From: Hordeum vulgare subsp. vulgare
Taxonomy: Eukaryota; Streptophyta; Magnoliopsida; Poales; Poaceae
DNA: 64,000 nt
Assembly (NCBI RefSeq): GCF_904849725.1
Contig: NC_058519.1
Coordinates: 110,038,881 to 110,102,880, forward strand
Reading direction: 5' to 3'
Part shown: piece after piece, positions 9,530 through 20,577 of the stretch
Position numbering within the stretch: the first letter of the stretch is position 1
Layout: each line of letters begins with the position of its first letter
Translations under genes and position numbers: made by a program
Notes under the pieces: model-generated
Seen by the model: only the letters and a program-made list of their open reading frames with translations
Database searches by the model: none
Told to the model about the DNA's origin: nothing

Positions 9530-11461
9530 CTAATAAGATCCATCAGCATTTAATTTCCTCTCAAAGGCAATTCCTTCTTTCCTCGGGTTCCTGTTCAAGA
9601 TCTGCTTTTTGAGCACATCACAAAGGGTTTGATGTCCTTTGAGGCTTTTGTATATGCCTGTTACGTACAATTCCTTCAACCCCGCATTTTCATCAGTAAC
9701 ATTTGTGTTTTCCTCAAGTGAGGAAATAGACACAACAGGTGCAGTTGAAGAATTTGTAGCAATAGTAGCATTTGATGATTCTGGTGAGGAATTAGCAGTT
9801 TCACGTTCAATGCATTTAAGACATGGAGGAATGAATTCAACTTGACCAGCGATGATCTGTTGAGCTAGTAATGAATCATTTTCCATACGAAGATCATCAT
9901 GAGACATCCTCAACTTCTCAAGATCAAGCTTCCGTTGAAGAAATTCATAGGAAAGCTTCTCATGATCAGTGAGGAGTGTATCATAACGATCCTGAAGATT
10001 ATCAAATCTAAATTGAAGACTTTTCACATCTTCAGTGAGGATTTGGGTAAGGTTCATTTCATCATTCAACAGATCATCACTTTTATCTAGCAGTTTCTGA
10101 AGCTTTTCCAGGGCAGTTTGTTGTTTAGTGGCAATGATAGCAAGTTTACTGTAACTGGATTTCTTATAATCATCAGGTTCACAGTCACTTGAATCAGAGG
10201 AGGTGGCATTATTTGGTACCTTTGAACCTCTTGCCATGAAGCAATAGGTTGGAGCAAAGTCATCAGCATAGTCATCAGTGTGGATGGTGCTATCGTTTTC
10301 TTCAAGATTGAAGATTGACTTGCTGACGAAAGTGGTTGCCAGTGCAAGACTAGCCTGTCCGGATTCTGAGTCTTCATCAGAACCCTCTTCTTCATCACCT
10401 TCCTCTGATTCTGCCTCTGAGTCCATTTCCTTGCCAATAAGTGCCCGAGCCTTTCTGAAACTAGTCTTCTTGTGCGATGAGGGCTTTGAAGATGAGGATT
10501 TTGAAGATTTCTTCTTCTTCTTCGAGTCATTAGAACTATCATCCTTGTATTTCTTCTTCTTTGATTCCTTTCCCCAACGGGGACAATCAGCAATGTAATG
10601 ACCTGATTTCTTGCACTTGTGGCAGGTTCGTTTCTTGTAGTCCTCACATGAAGATTCTGATTTCCTCATGTATCTTCTTGAAGATTTACCGAACTGGCCA
10701 CGTCGTGTAAATCTCTGGAATTTCCTCACGAGCATTGCAAGCTCCTGTCCAAATTCTTCAGGGTCACCAATGCTGTCATCTGTGTCTTCTTCTTTAGATG
10801 AGGAAATTTCTCTAGCCTTCAGTGCACGTGGTCTGGAATAGCTTGGTCCATATAGATCTTTCTTTTCTTCTAGCTGGAATTCACGAGTATTTAGCCTTTC
10901 GAGTATATCAGCTGGATCAAGCACCTTGTAGTCTGGACTTTCTTGAATCATCAGAACTAAAGTATCAAATGAAGAATCCAAAGATCTCAGCAGTTTCTTC
11001 ACAACTTCGTGATCAGTGATGTCTCGAGCTCCCAGTGCTTGCAGTTCATTTGATATGTCAGTGAGGCGATCAAAGGTGTCTTGGCAGCTTTCATTGTCAT
11101 GTCTCTTGAAGCGATTGAAGAGATTGCAAAGAATATCAACACAAGAGTCACGCTGGATTGATACGCCTTCATTTAACTTGCACAGTCTCTCCCAGATCAG
11201 TGTCGCAGAGCCAAAAGCACTTACTCTTCCAAAGTGGCCTGGGCTCAGATGGCCACAGATGATATTCTTCGCTTGAGAATCGAGTTGCTTGAATTTCTTC
11301 ACATCAGCAGCAGAGACACTAGCAGAGATGATGGGGACGCTATGTTCCACAATATACCACAAATCATTATCAATAGCTTGTAGATGCATTTGCATTTTGT
11401 TCTTCCAGAAGGGAAAGTTCTTTCCTTCGAAGGTAGGACATGCTGCAGTCACCTTAAACAT
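9530..11461 (-). CDS. Gag (capsid/nucleocapsid) of the Sirevirus element
   Basis: 643 residues. The start MFKVTAACPTFEGKNFPFWK fits the Copia gag family (UBN2/DUF4219-like), with capsid helices to about residue 200. A CCHC zinc knuckle follows at 280-293 (C280, C283, H288, C293), then a Lys/Ser-rich run near 300-345, an acidic stretch, and a long coiled-coil (about 450-560). Gag forms the particle and its knuckle binds the element RNA. It is longer than BARE-type gag, as expected for Sireviruses. The start lies about 70 bases downstream of the primer site, so little leader separates them. The frame is intact to the TAG at 9530-9532. Confidence 0.85.
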   Translation of the reverse strand: MFKVTAACPTFEGKNFPFWKNKMQMHLQAIDNDLWYIVEHSVPIISASVSAADVKKFKQLDSQAKNIICGHLSPGHFGRVSAFGSATLIWERLCKLNEGVSIQRDSCVDILCNLFNRFKRHDNESCQDTFDRLTDISNELQALGARDITDHEVVKKLLRSLDSSFDTLVLMIQESPDYKVLDPADILERLNTREFQLEEKKDLYGPSYSRPRALKAREISSSKEEDTDDSIGDPEEFGQELAMLVRKFQRFTRRGQFGKSSRRYMRKSESSCEDYKKRTCHKCKKSGHYIADCPRWGKESKKKKYKDDSSNDSKKKKKSSKSSSSKPSSHKKTSFRKARALIGKEMDSEAESEEGDEEEGSDEDSESGQASLALATTFVSKSIFNLEENDSTIHTDDYADDFAPTYCFMARGSKVPNNATSSDSSDCEPDDYKKSSYSKLAIIATKQQTALEKLQKLLDKSDDLLNDEMNLTQILTEDVKSLQFRFDNLQDRYDTLLTDHEKLSYEFLQRKLDLEKLRMSHDDLRMENDSLLAQQIIAGQVEFIPPCLKCIERETANSSPESSNATIATNSSTAPVVSISSLEENTNVTDENAGLKELYVTGIYKSLKGHQTLCDVLKKQILNRNPRKEGIAFERKLNADGSY

Positions 11462-11529
11462 GCCTGCAGTCGACTTAACTAAAACTCCAGGTGGTTAAAC
11501 CAAAATCACACAGAACAAGGGAGTACCTT

Positions 11530-11541
11530 GCTCTGATACCA
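11530..11541 (-). promoter_or_regulatory. Primer binding site (initiator Met tRNA)
   Basis: The minus strand reads TGGTATCAGAGC, the standard plant Met-tRNA primer site, two bases beyond the 5' LTR end. Confidence 0.9.
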
Positions 11542-11543
11542 AT

Positions 11544-12940
11544 TGAAAGTGCGTTATATCGACTAGAGGGGGTGAATAGGAGATTTTTAGAATTTCATCA
11601 CTGAGGAAATTCCTTTTGAGGAAATTCCTCACTGATGACTAACTTACAGCGGAAATAGTAAAGGATCAAAAGTGCAAAGTTTCACAACAGCAGTTTTTCA
11701 GAGTGAAGAATGTGAAAAAAGATTGCACTATGAGCAGGCACGCAGAATACAGATGAGGATTAACTGACGTGAAGAATTTGGGGTTGAGGAAATTCAGAGA
11801 AAGTCTTCAGCAAATTCTTCAAACAGTCGCAGTGAAAGTCATCAACACATAATACGAGGAAAGTAAGGAGTTGAGGAATTAGAACCCGTTTCTCAGTGAA
11901 GACAGTCGTTGATGACCCAGTTCCAACTGCTGTGACAGTCGTACATCTGGTTTGGAGCGGCTTGGTATTGAAACCAAAGGACACACATTCCATACCGTGG
12001 TCTCCTTGAGCTAAGGACACACAGTCCTCGCCCAACACTCGTGGTAAGTCTTCAGGGCAGACTTCCAAACCCTCACAAACTTGGTCACCCAGCGATCCAC
12101 AATTGACTGCTGGAAAGCTCTAGACCATGAAGCCTAACCGTCTGGAGGATGCACAGTCCTCAAAGGTAAAAGGCTTCAGTCCCACACAGGAACAACTTAT
12201 TCAGTGATGCTCAATCACTAGGTTTGGTTTGTGGTTTCGGTGTATGGGGTATTTCCTCACTGATGAATGACTCTCGAAGACTCTGAGGAATTGGGTTGCT
12301 CTTATGACAAGTGTCAGTTTCTAACGGAGCAGCCAACCAGCTAATGGTTGCGGGGGTGGCTATTTATAGCCTGGGAGCATCCCGACATGATTTGACACTA
12401 ATGCCCTTAAATAATATGACCATTGGAGTGGATAAGACCAATGACTTGGCGTGGCTATCGAAACGGTCGGAACCCTCAACTGTGAGAGTCCTCATGTCAC
12501 TCGTATTCCTCACTTGAGGCTTTTGGTAGGATTATGCTTGGGTTGAGCATCATGAGGAAATTCATTCCAAAGTGTAACTTCGGCCCCCTTTAACAGTACG
12601 GTGTTCCTATTACTCAAATGCGAAGAAAATAAAACAGAAAGTGTAAATCTTCATGCTTCAAATTCTTCAGAGTGATTTTCTTTAGGACACACTGGATTCC
12701 TCAATATCAGTATCTTCATGAGGAATATCAATTTCATCGCAGATTCCTCGCGATTCATTTCTTCATCTTCAGACCAATTTCTTCAACTGAAGACATATAT
12801 TTTTAGGGGTCGATATTCTTCAAATATCTCAAACTCCTCAATGACTTATAGATCCTGTGTACACTCACAAACACATTAGATACTTAACCTATAAGTCTTC
12901 AAACCACCAAAATCACTAAGGGGCACTAGATGCACTTACA
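11544..12940 (-). repeat. 5' LTR of the Sirevirus element (1397 bp)
   Basis: Starts TGTAAGTGCATC at 12940 and ends CGCACTTTCA at 11544, giving TG...CA ends. The start matches the partial 3' LTR at 1-249. It is rich in palindromic GAGGAAATTCCTC-type words (for example 11600-11630). The right flank is LARD LTR sequence. Confidence 0.88.
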
Positions 12941-15900
12941 CACTCGCCACAAGCTACATCAGTCACATCAGTACATTACATAATCATCAAGAGTAAGAGC
13001 AGGGTCCGACTACGGACGAAAACAAACGAGAAAAGAAGAACGACGCCCATCCTTGCTATCCCAGGCTGCCGGCCTGGAACCTATCCTAGATCGATGAAGA
13101 AGAAGAAGAAGAAGCAACTCCAAATGAACAATCAACGCGCTCGCGTCAAGTAACCTTTACATGTACCTGCAACTGGTGTTGTAGAAATCTGTGAGCCACA
13201 AGGGACTCAACAATCTCATTTCCAAAGGTATCAAGACTAGCAAAGCTTAATGGGTGAGACATGGTAAAGTGGTGGGGTTGCAGCAGCGACTAAGCATATA
13301 TTTGGTGGCTAACATACGAGTACAAGAAATAAGAGGGGGAAGATCTACGCATATGGGACGTGAACTACGGCTGATCAAATGAATGATCCTGAACACCTAC
13401 CTACGCCAGACATAACCCCACCGTGTCCTCGATCGGAGAAGGAACTCACGAAAGAGACAGTCACGGTTACGCACACAGTTGGCAAATTTAATTAAGTTAA
13501 CTTCAAGTTATCTAGAACCAGTGTTAAACCAAGTTTCCACGTTTGCCACATAACCGCGGGCACGACTTTCCGAAAAGATTTAACCCTGCAGGGGTGCTCC
13601 AACTAGTCCATCACAAATTACCACAAGCCGCATAGAAATTCTCAATCACGAAGCTCGCGATCTCATCGGATTCCCTAGTGGAAAACCTCAACTCTGAGAT
13701 TACCCAAAGCATCACCGGAATCCCGATGCACAAGATATACTGTCAAAGGTAAAACTAATCCCGCAAGGCCACTTGGTGTGTTGACGAACCCGATAGGAGC
13801 CGCGTATCTCGTTCTCAGGACACACCATCTATGCAAAGTGGACGGGGACCAAACCTCGAGTTGCCCCGTGGTGGCACCGCCGACTGCTTGGTGGGTGGAC
13901 CAACACTCATGAGGAGCACTCGCCCGAGGGTTGATTAAATTCCTCGGGTTAATTACTCCCTATGCAGTTCATTAGTTATTAGGCAAATGTAGTACCAAAG
14001 TTGGGCCTTGCAGACCAGCTTTAATCTAAAATGTTTTATCAAGGGGGTCCCCATAACAACCCCGATCGTGTTAGGAGCGCTCATTTATGGAACATAACAC
14101 CGGTAGCTGAAAACTAAGGGGGCAAAGGTGGAACAAAATACCAGGCTAGAAAGGCCGAGCCTTCCACCTTTTACCAAGTATATAGGTGCATTAAATTAAA
14201 CAACATTTAAATATATGGTGATATAACAAGGAACCCATGTTATCACATGGAAGCATCTGCACCTGCAACTAGCAATGCTAACAACATGGTTAAGCAAGCG
14301 GTAACATAGCCAATCAGTGGTTTGCTAGGTTGAACAGTTGAAGGTTATCATGGCATTGTTGAGAGGCTAATATATAACAAGTGGTAGGCAACGAGACGTA
14401 AACGGTAGAAACGGTAAAACTAGCATGGCAATGATAGTAATGGTATCTGGGGAAATGGTCATCTTGCCTGAGATCCCGCTTGGAAGAAGAACAAGTCCGA
14501 GAAGTCGGCGAACCACGTAGTCGAACGGGTCCTCACATTCCGACACGCTTGCGGAACTCTATCGAGACGGAGCAAACCGGAAACAAACATCAACACAAAT
14601 ATTCACCACACGATGCACAACATGATGCACAACCTAATATGATGCATGATCAGATCAATGATGCAAGGCATGGCATGGCAATTCACCTCACGCAAACACT
14701 ACACATTAAGTGAAGCTCGATATGCAACGAGTTGCATATCGACGAAACTCCACGATTAATTATTTAATTCACTCTCGATTATTTAACATGCAATATTAAA
14801 TGTTGTTAACATGGCAAGGGGTGAAGCGATGATTCTACCTGTCATACTAGTCGATAGCACGCGGGACTTTGAACGGAGCTACGACACAAGGGACATGCAA
14901 CACCAGATTATATGCCACGAATGTGACATGCTTGCAAGTTCAAACACGAGCAAGAAGGAGAAGAAATAGGTGTCGCCACGACGAGAGAGAGAGAACCATG
15001 GCGGAAAGACGGAAACGAAGCCACGGCAACGTTCCTATCCCGATACTTGTCGGGATATCATGCCAACGTATAGGGTGCGCGTGCGGGACAAACCAAATAT
15101 GGATGGGGTGATCCCGGTTTCCGAGTTCCCATGTGTTGAGGCACAACAGAAAGAAGACAACGTGCAACACCAACATACGGTGCAACACACGATACAACTC
15201 ATACAACACATGCATTTGGTTCACGACACGTCTCATCGGTATACCTTCGAGGCGTGCGAAACGGAGCGGTTCCGTTTGGTGAAGGGGAACAACGGTCGTC
15301 GTGGACGTCGTGGAAGTCGTGGTACCGGTCTCGTCGATGGTAGTCGTTCGCTCGGCGTCGTGGTTCACGGTCTTCGGCGTCGGTCACGGTCTTCACATCG
15401 GTTGTCGAACACGTTCCAGGGGTCGTCGAGGACGTCGTTGTGCTCGACAAATTTGTCGGTTCCAAGAAGGAGGGGTTGGAGCTAGCGAATTTCGGCGACG
15501 GCAGGCGACACAACAGCAACAGAAACGTGCATCGGCGGCACAACGAAAAACAGCAACATCTAGGAGCAGCAGGCTTTGACTAGCACCGACAGCAAGCTTC
15601 TACAACCAGCAACAGCTACAGCATGCAGGCAAACAGCAAGGCAATCTAGCAGCAAGCTCGGCATCAGCAACTAAGCCACGACCATCAACTAGCATCGAGC
15701 AAGCTCGCAAGGCAAGTGGCATGCAGCAGCAAGATCAACAACTAAAACTCGGCAAGCAGGCAACGGCTAGCATCTGGCAACAGCAAACTTGACAGCAACT
15801 CACAGCAGGCAAGCATATGCATCGGCACTAGCAGGCAGCAGCAGGAACCAGCAGCTAGCCTAGCATGCATCAGCGCAGCAGACAGCAGGCAACAACGGCA

Positions 15901-17232
15901 ACATCAGCTTCCAGCCACGGGCAATAGCAAACGGCTACAGGACGGCACGGGAGAAGAGGCGACGCGCGGGGATGGGCTCGCGAGGCGGCGCGGGGCAGCT
16001 CGGGCGGCTGGCTCCGACGGGAGCGAGGCCATGGCGCAGCGCGGCGGGGCTGGTCAACGCGGGACGGTACTCCTCGTCCCGCTCAAGGCACAGGCGAGTG
16101 ATGTCGGTGACGGAACGACGAGCAGGCGGGGCGGCGTGCTGGCGCAAGGTGGAGGCGAGGGGAGAGGCGACCCGAACTGGACCTGGTCGCCGGCGGTCGG
16201 ATCCGAGCCCATGCGCGGCGAGCGGCGGCATGGAGCTGGCGGCGGCGAAGTGCTAGTGGCGGGAGGGCGCTCCGGCGCGGCTAGCTGTGGCAGATGGCGG
16301 CGGCTCCTCGGGGAGATGGGGAGGCGCGGGCGGCTCGCGACGGCGACCGGCGGCGAAGGCTGGCACGGCGACGGGGAACTCCAACCGGTGGCTCAGGAGG
16401 AGGAGCGCTGGACGGGAGGAGATGGGGATCGGGACGAAACAGCTACGGGAGGAAGAGGACGCTCGGGCAGCGGCTCGTGGCGCTAGGGCAGGTAAAAACT
16501 TGGGCCTCGGCCTGGCTTGCTCCCTCTAGTTGTTGTTTTTTTATATATTTTTTTAACTCTTTAATCAGAAACTTTCAAACAAAGAAAGGTTTTAAACAAA
16601 GATAAAATAAAATAAAAAATGCCTTTGCTCCTTTGAAAATTTATACCCCAACTATAAAATAGCTTGGGCATTTTTAAAACAAATAAAAATGAAACCCTTT
16701 TAATAAATAAAATAAAACCCTTTTAACACGAGAATAAAATTAAACCATTTTCTTACAAAAGAATAAAACCAAACCCCTTTTTAACAAGAAAATAAAAATA
16801 AAACCCTTTTGAAGAATAAAATAAAACCTCTTTTATTTAAAGAATAGAATAAAAGCCCTTTAAAAGAGAAAGTAAATGAGACGGTTTCAAAATAAAACCA
16901 AAGGAGAAAAATAAATAAAACCCAAGGGTTACCCCCGCAATTAATAAAAGGACCTTTTTAAAAGAAGACATTGATTTAAAAGGGGATAAAACGGAAACTT
17001 TAGCAAAACCACAAAAATGAAAAGAGAGGGGAGAGGGGGAGTTTCTACCGCACTACGACTCGGTGATCACTCGAAGCACAACACTCAAAACACCACACAT
17101 GACAGACGATGCAAGATGCCATGCATGATGCGACGATGCAAACTAAATGATGATGCCACCAAATAAAATAACCACACGACGGAAACGGAAATAAAAGGGA
17201 ATCTTCTGGAACGTCGGTCTCGGGCTGTCACA
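12941..17232 (-). repeat. LARD copy 1, 3' LTR (4292 bp, end removed by the Sirevirus)
   Basis: Collinear with 20391-24871 along its whole length. Sections in plus-strand order: unique AT-moderate sequence with a conserved palindrome (14718-14741); a CAGCA-rich tract (about 15480-15920); a GC-rich island (about 15930-16490); an A-rich tract with repeated AATAAAACCCTTTT-like words (16550-17000); and the LTR start with CGGGCTGTCACA at 17221-17232. Reading frames in it (for example 14970-15485 and 16031-16486) are not counted as genes. Confidence 0.82.
14718..14741. promoter_or_regulatory. Conserved palindrome in LARD LTR (copy 1, 3' LTR)
   Basis: Perfect 11-bp inverted repeat CGATATGCAAC/GTTGCATATCG around two bases. 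The same palindrome is kept in all four LARD LTRs of the window (also 22360-22383, 44037-44058, 60762-60783), with only the central bases and the outermost pair varying. Confidence 0.6.
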
Positions 17233-20200
17233 ACTCTCCTACACTACAAGAGGATCTCGCCTCGAGATCCAAGAATGAAAGGGGGAGAGGATGAGAAAAG
17301 CAAAAGGTAAAACTTAGTCGCTTCTTGACAAAGAAGTGAAACCAACAATCCTTGAAGGTAGCAAAGCGATGAGGAATGATATGAGAAGAAGCAAGAATTC
17401 ACGAAAAATTTCGGCAGCACTTCGGTAGGAAAATGGGACAAAAAAATCGATAAGAAGAGAGAATTAGACAATATACATAACAAACAACTAAATAGAACAA
17501 GGGAACACCATGATCTTGATAGAACAACATAATAGACCGAAAGAGCAACATCACAAAGCCTCCGGAACAATAGAATAGGAAGTAGCTCAAGCGGAAGAAG
17601 AGAATGAAGAAAAGAATGACAACTATCATCACGATAGAATTGAAGAGCTTCCGGATAGAAGAATAGACAGAGTAGTTGGAAAACCAACAACGAAAAGAAC
17701 AAGATAGTAGTGGGCTTATGAAAATCATCTCAACAAATATGAGGTGACAAACAACCACTAAAAGAAACAAGGATAGATTGGGAGCAACAAGAAATCAAAA
17801 CTTCTTACACCAAGAGGATACCTTGAGAACTAGAATTATGAGAAGCACCATGATAGCACAATCCATAGGAAAATATTTAGGTGAAGTCCAAACCAAGATA
17901 GCTCAATGAAGAAATCATGGGTTGGAAAATGTCTCATGCTCATAGAATTGGTGGGTTTAATTATCTCATTCTTGAAGGAAAAAACTCTTCGAGGCTCCTA
18001 CACTAACAAGAATGCTATAATACCACCTAAAAGGATAAAGGAAGAACAATTGCACATATAAATGCAAGAGAAAGGATACTTGAGGTTCTCCAACAAGAAT
18101 CTTGAAGAATACTTAAGAATGTATTGAAACCTTGATGAACCACCAAGAAAGACCTCCGTATACGAATGAATGATGCAAAGATATCAAGGTAGAAAGTATA
18201 AGATTATGACCTTGCCAAGATTTAGATGAAGCCTCATAAAGAGATACTTAAAAGAACTTGGAACTACGGAAAAGAAAGATAGGCACTTGAGAAAAGAATT
18301 GATATCATGAGTCCTCCGGAAGAAGAATTCAGGTTACTATGGACAAGAATAAGAATTATGTTATGCTCATCCTTCGTCAAATTAAATTGATGACAAGCAA
18401 CGGACTAAGCATACAACTTATTCCTCTAGAAATGAATCTTGGAGAAACAGAGAGGAAAACACCACTTGAAGCAAAATTGAAGGAAGCACCGGTAAGAATT
18501 CACAATTGAATGGGAACACCACAAATTAATGGAGATACATGATAAAGAAGAGATCATGAGCCACCTGAGAGAAAACTTGAACAAGGCACCGGATAATCGA
18601 GAGACGAACTAAGAGACAACAATTGAGAAGAATTAGAGAACGAAAGCTGAAAGCTGAGAACGAAGAAGTCTTCTAAAAATGATGGCCTTCGGAGGAACGA
18701 GAAATAAAAACAACTCAGAAATGCACCGGATAGCACGAAAGGGATTACTCATGATTGACAAAATTCAAGATGATGCCAGAAGGTTGAAACGATGAATCAT
18801 GAAGAGAATGGACCAAGATTTACGAGGAACACTCCTTCGAATCTTCAATGGAGAGAATGACGAGAAAACATCACCAAGAATAATTGAGACACTCCGGAAT
18901 AAAGAAAAAAAATGCAAGGTTGGCCAAATATGAGAATTAATTCAAATAGATCTTGGAGAAGGAATATGACTGATGAAAATCATGCTTACGTCATAGTTGA
19001 AAAGATTTAGAGATCTCCGGGAAAAGATTAAAAGAGTCAGGAAAGATCCTGGGAAAACCTGTGGGTTATGGGCCCACTCAAAGAAACCACCGTTAGAAAA
19101 GATTGCTAGAAAGATTGATATTGCACCGGTATGAAGAGAACTAGATGAGGTTAGCACCTCGAAATAATTAAAAGAATTGAAAACGAGAAACTACTGAAAT
19201 ATCTTTAACACTTTGGATAGAAAAGAGAGGAATGAATAACAAGAAGACTGATAAGAATTTCCAACATGGGAAAGAATTACAAGGACAAAAAGGATATATT
19301 GTACACGGACAATTGCATTGAATTCATCGGAAAAGATAACAAGAATGAATAAAGATGAACACGAAGCTCCTGAGAATCTTCACAAGAATCACCGGATAAG
19401 AGAGAAAAGAACAGACACCGGAAGCACAATGAAAAGAAAACTCTTGGATGAAAATTGAATCACTGAAGAAAAGGGTGAGAGGGCAGGGAAAAACAAAGAC
19501 AACTTGAGATAGATGAGACAACTCCGGAAAGAATTGAGAGAATGATCTGCAAAAATTTGAGAGGATTGAATTCACCTTAGAGAAGCAAACCGGTTGAAAG
19601 GAATTGATACGATGACTCCGGTTGAAAAGGAATTGACACGATAATTGATATAACAAAAGAATTAATACTCTCATAAAAATATGAGAACACCTCTTAGAAA
19701 ATATCTGAAATCACCACTTGACATCGAAGCAACACAAATTTGGTGTAAGATTGTCCTATAAGCAACTACTTGAATTCACACCTAAGAATTCCCGAAATAT
19801 CTGGTCATGCAATCTGGTACACGGATACAAGGAGTAATAATCACACAACTCCTATACTAACCCATCACCTGTATCACATCCGTCAACACACAACCAGAAT
19901 CTCGGACCTTCATCTACAACAGACCCTCGTGATCACAATGATACAAAGTATGGCAGTACTCCCGAACAATATGCACGAGTCTTGGGGTCATCGGGGTTAT
20001 CTCGCCACTACTAGTATTGAAGCAATTACGAACATCCTTCGTTCTGAGATACTAAGAAATCTGAATGATAACGATATGCTCAAGAATCCCCTGGAGCTCA
20101 ACTCCCCTGAAACTCAAAGTAGATAGGAGGCACCAAGATAGAACTCCTTCACATCGGCATCATATAGATTCCAAAAATATCCGCATGATCCTAAAAAAAT

Positions 20201-20390
20201 TTTGAGTGAGAAGAGGAGTAGAATTAAATTATTACGTCAAGATTCCTCACCAGAGCATAGAAGAGGAGAAAAAAGAATCCTACTCTCCGACATATAACTA
20301 GACTCAAAGCAGTTTTTTTTACTAGACTCGACTCGGCCAAGTTCGATCAATCAAGGGGGCTCCTAGGTCGGTACTGCTTTGATACCAACT
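17233..20390 (-). other. LARD copy 1 interior domain (non-coding)
   Basis: 3158 bp. The minus (sense) strand is T-rich with no long frame. It aligns in reverse orientation with the interior of LARD copy 2 (45986-49177), for example at the primer-site side (19770-20130 against about 46240-46600) and beside the 3' LTR. Short boxes with a CCGG core (such as CTCCGGA or CACCGGA) recur every few tens of bases to ~200 bases, suggesting an ancient degenerate repeat or a structured RNA. The LARD literature reports conserved interiors with predicted RNA structure. Confidence 0.7.
20376..20387 (-). promoter_or_regulatory. Primer binding site of LARD copy 1 (one mismatch)
   Basis: The minus strand reads TGGTATCAAAGC, the Met-tRNA site with G to A at one position, three bases beyond the 5' LTR. 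LARD copy 2 keeps the perfect site. Confidence 0.75.
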
Positions 20391-20502
20391 TGTCACGCCC
20401 AAGATGCGACCCTATCCTTAATTTGGCACGAGGGCCTCGTCAGGGATAGTAGCGCATCTCGTCGTGACGCAAGAATGGATATCGTTACGAGTACATGTAC
20501 TG

Positions 20503-20504
<2 letters not shown>

Positions 20505-20573
<69 letters not shown>
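20505..20573. repeat. (TA)n microsatellite, about 69 bp
   Basis: Uninterrupted AT dinucleotides. At the same place LARD copy 2 has only a short TATATATATA stretch (about 45852-45864 and 62576-62586), probably the LTR TATA box, so the tract is an expansion there. Confidence 0.9.

Positions 20574-20577
<4 letters not shown>

Larger units (their letters stand above)
1..12940 (-). mobile_element. Sirevirus-type (Maximus-like) Ty1/Copia LTR retrotransposon, 3' LTR cut by window edge
   Basis: A Copia element read on the minus strand. In element order: 5' LTR (11544-12940), primer site (11530-11541), gag (9530-11461), protease-integrase-RT-RNase H (about 8700 to 5541), a 1.5-kb spacer, an extra reading frame (4189 to 775), polypurine tracts, and the start of the 3' LTR (249 to 1). 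Integrase before RT marks Copia. The long interior with an extra frame after pol, several purine tracts before the 3' LTR, and the LTR end with a CCCCCTCTAG-like block point to Sireviruses. The two LTR starts differ at about 4 of 249 positions by eye. Gag, pol and the extra frame all carry stops or shifts, so this copy is dead. It lies inside a LARD LTR, with candidate 5-bp target site CACTC at 12941-12945; the left duplicate is outside the window. The Maximus name is recognition only. Confidence 0.85.

Noticed and set aside
10087..10647. 186-codon Arg-rich frame in the Sirevirus
   Set aside because: It overlaps the gag frame on the same strand in another register; a shadow of the Lys/Ser-rich gag region.
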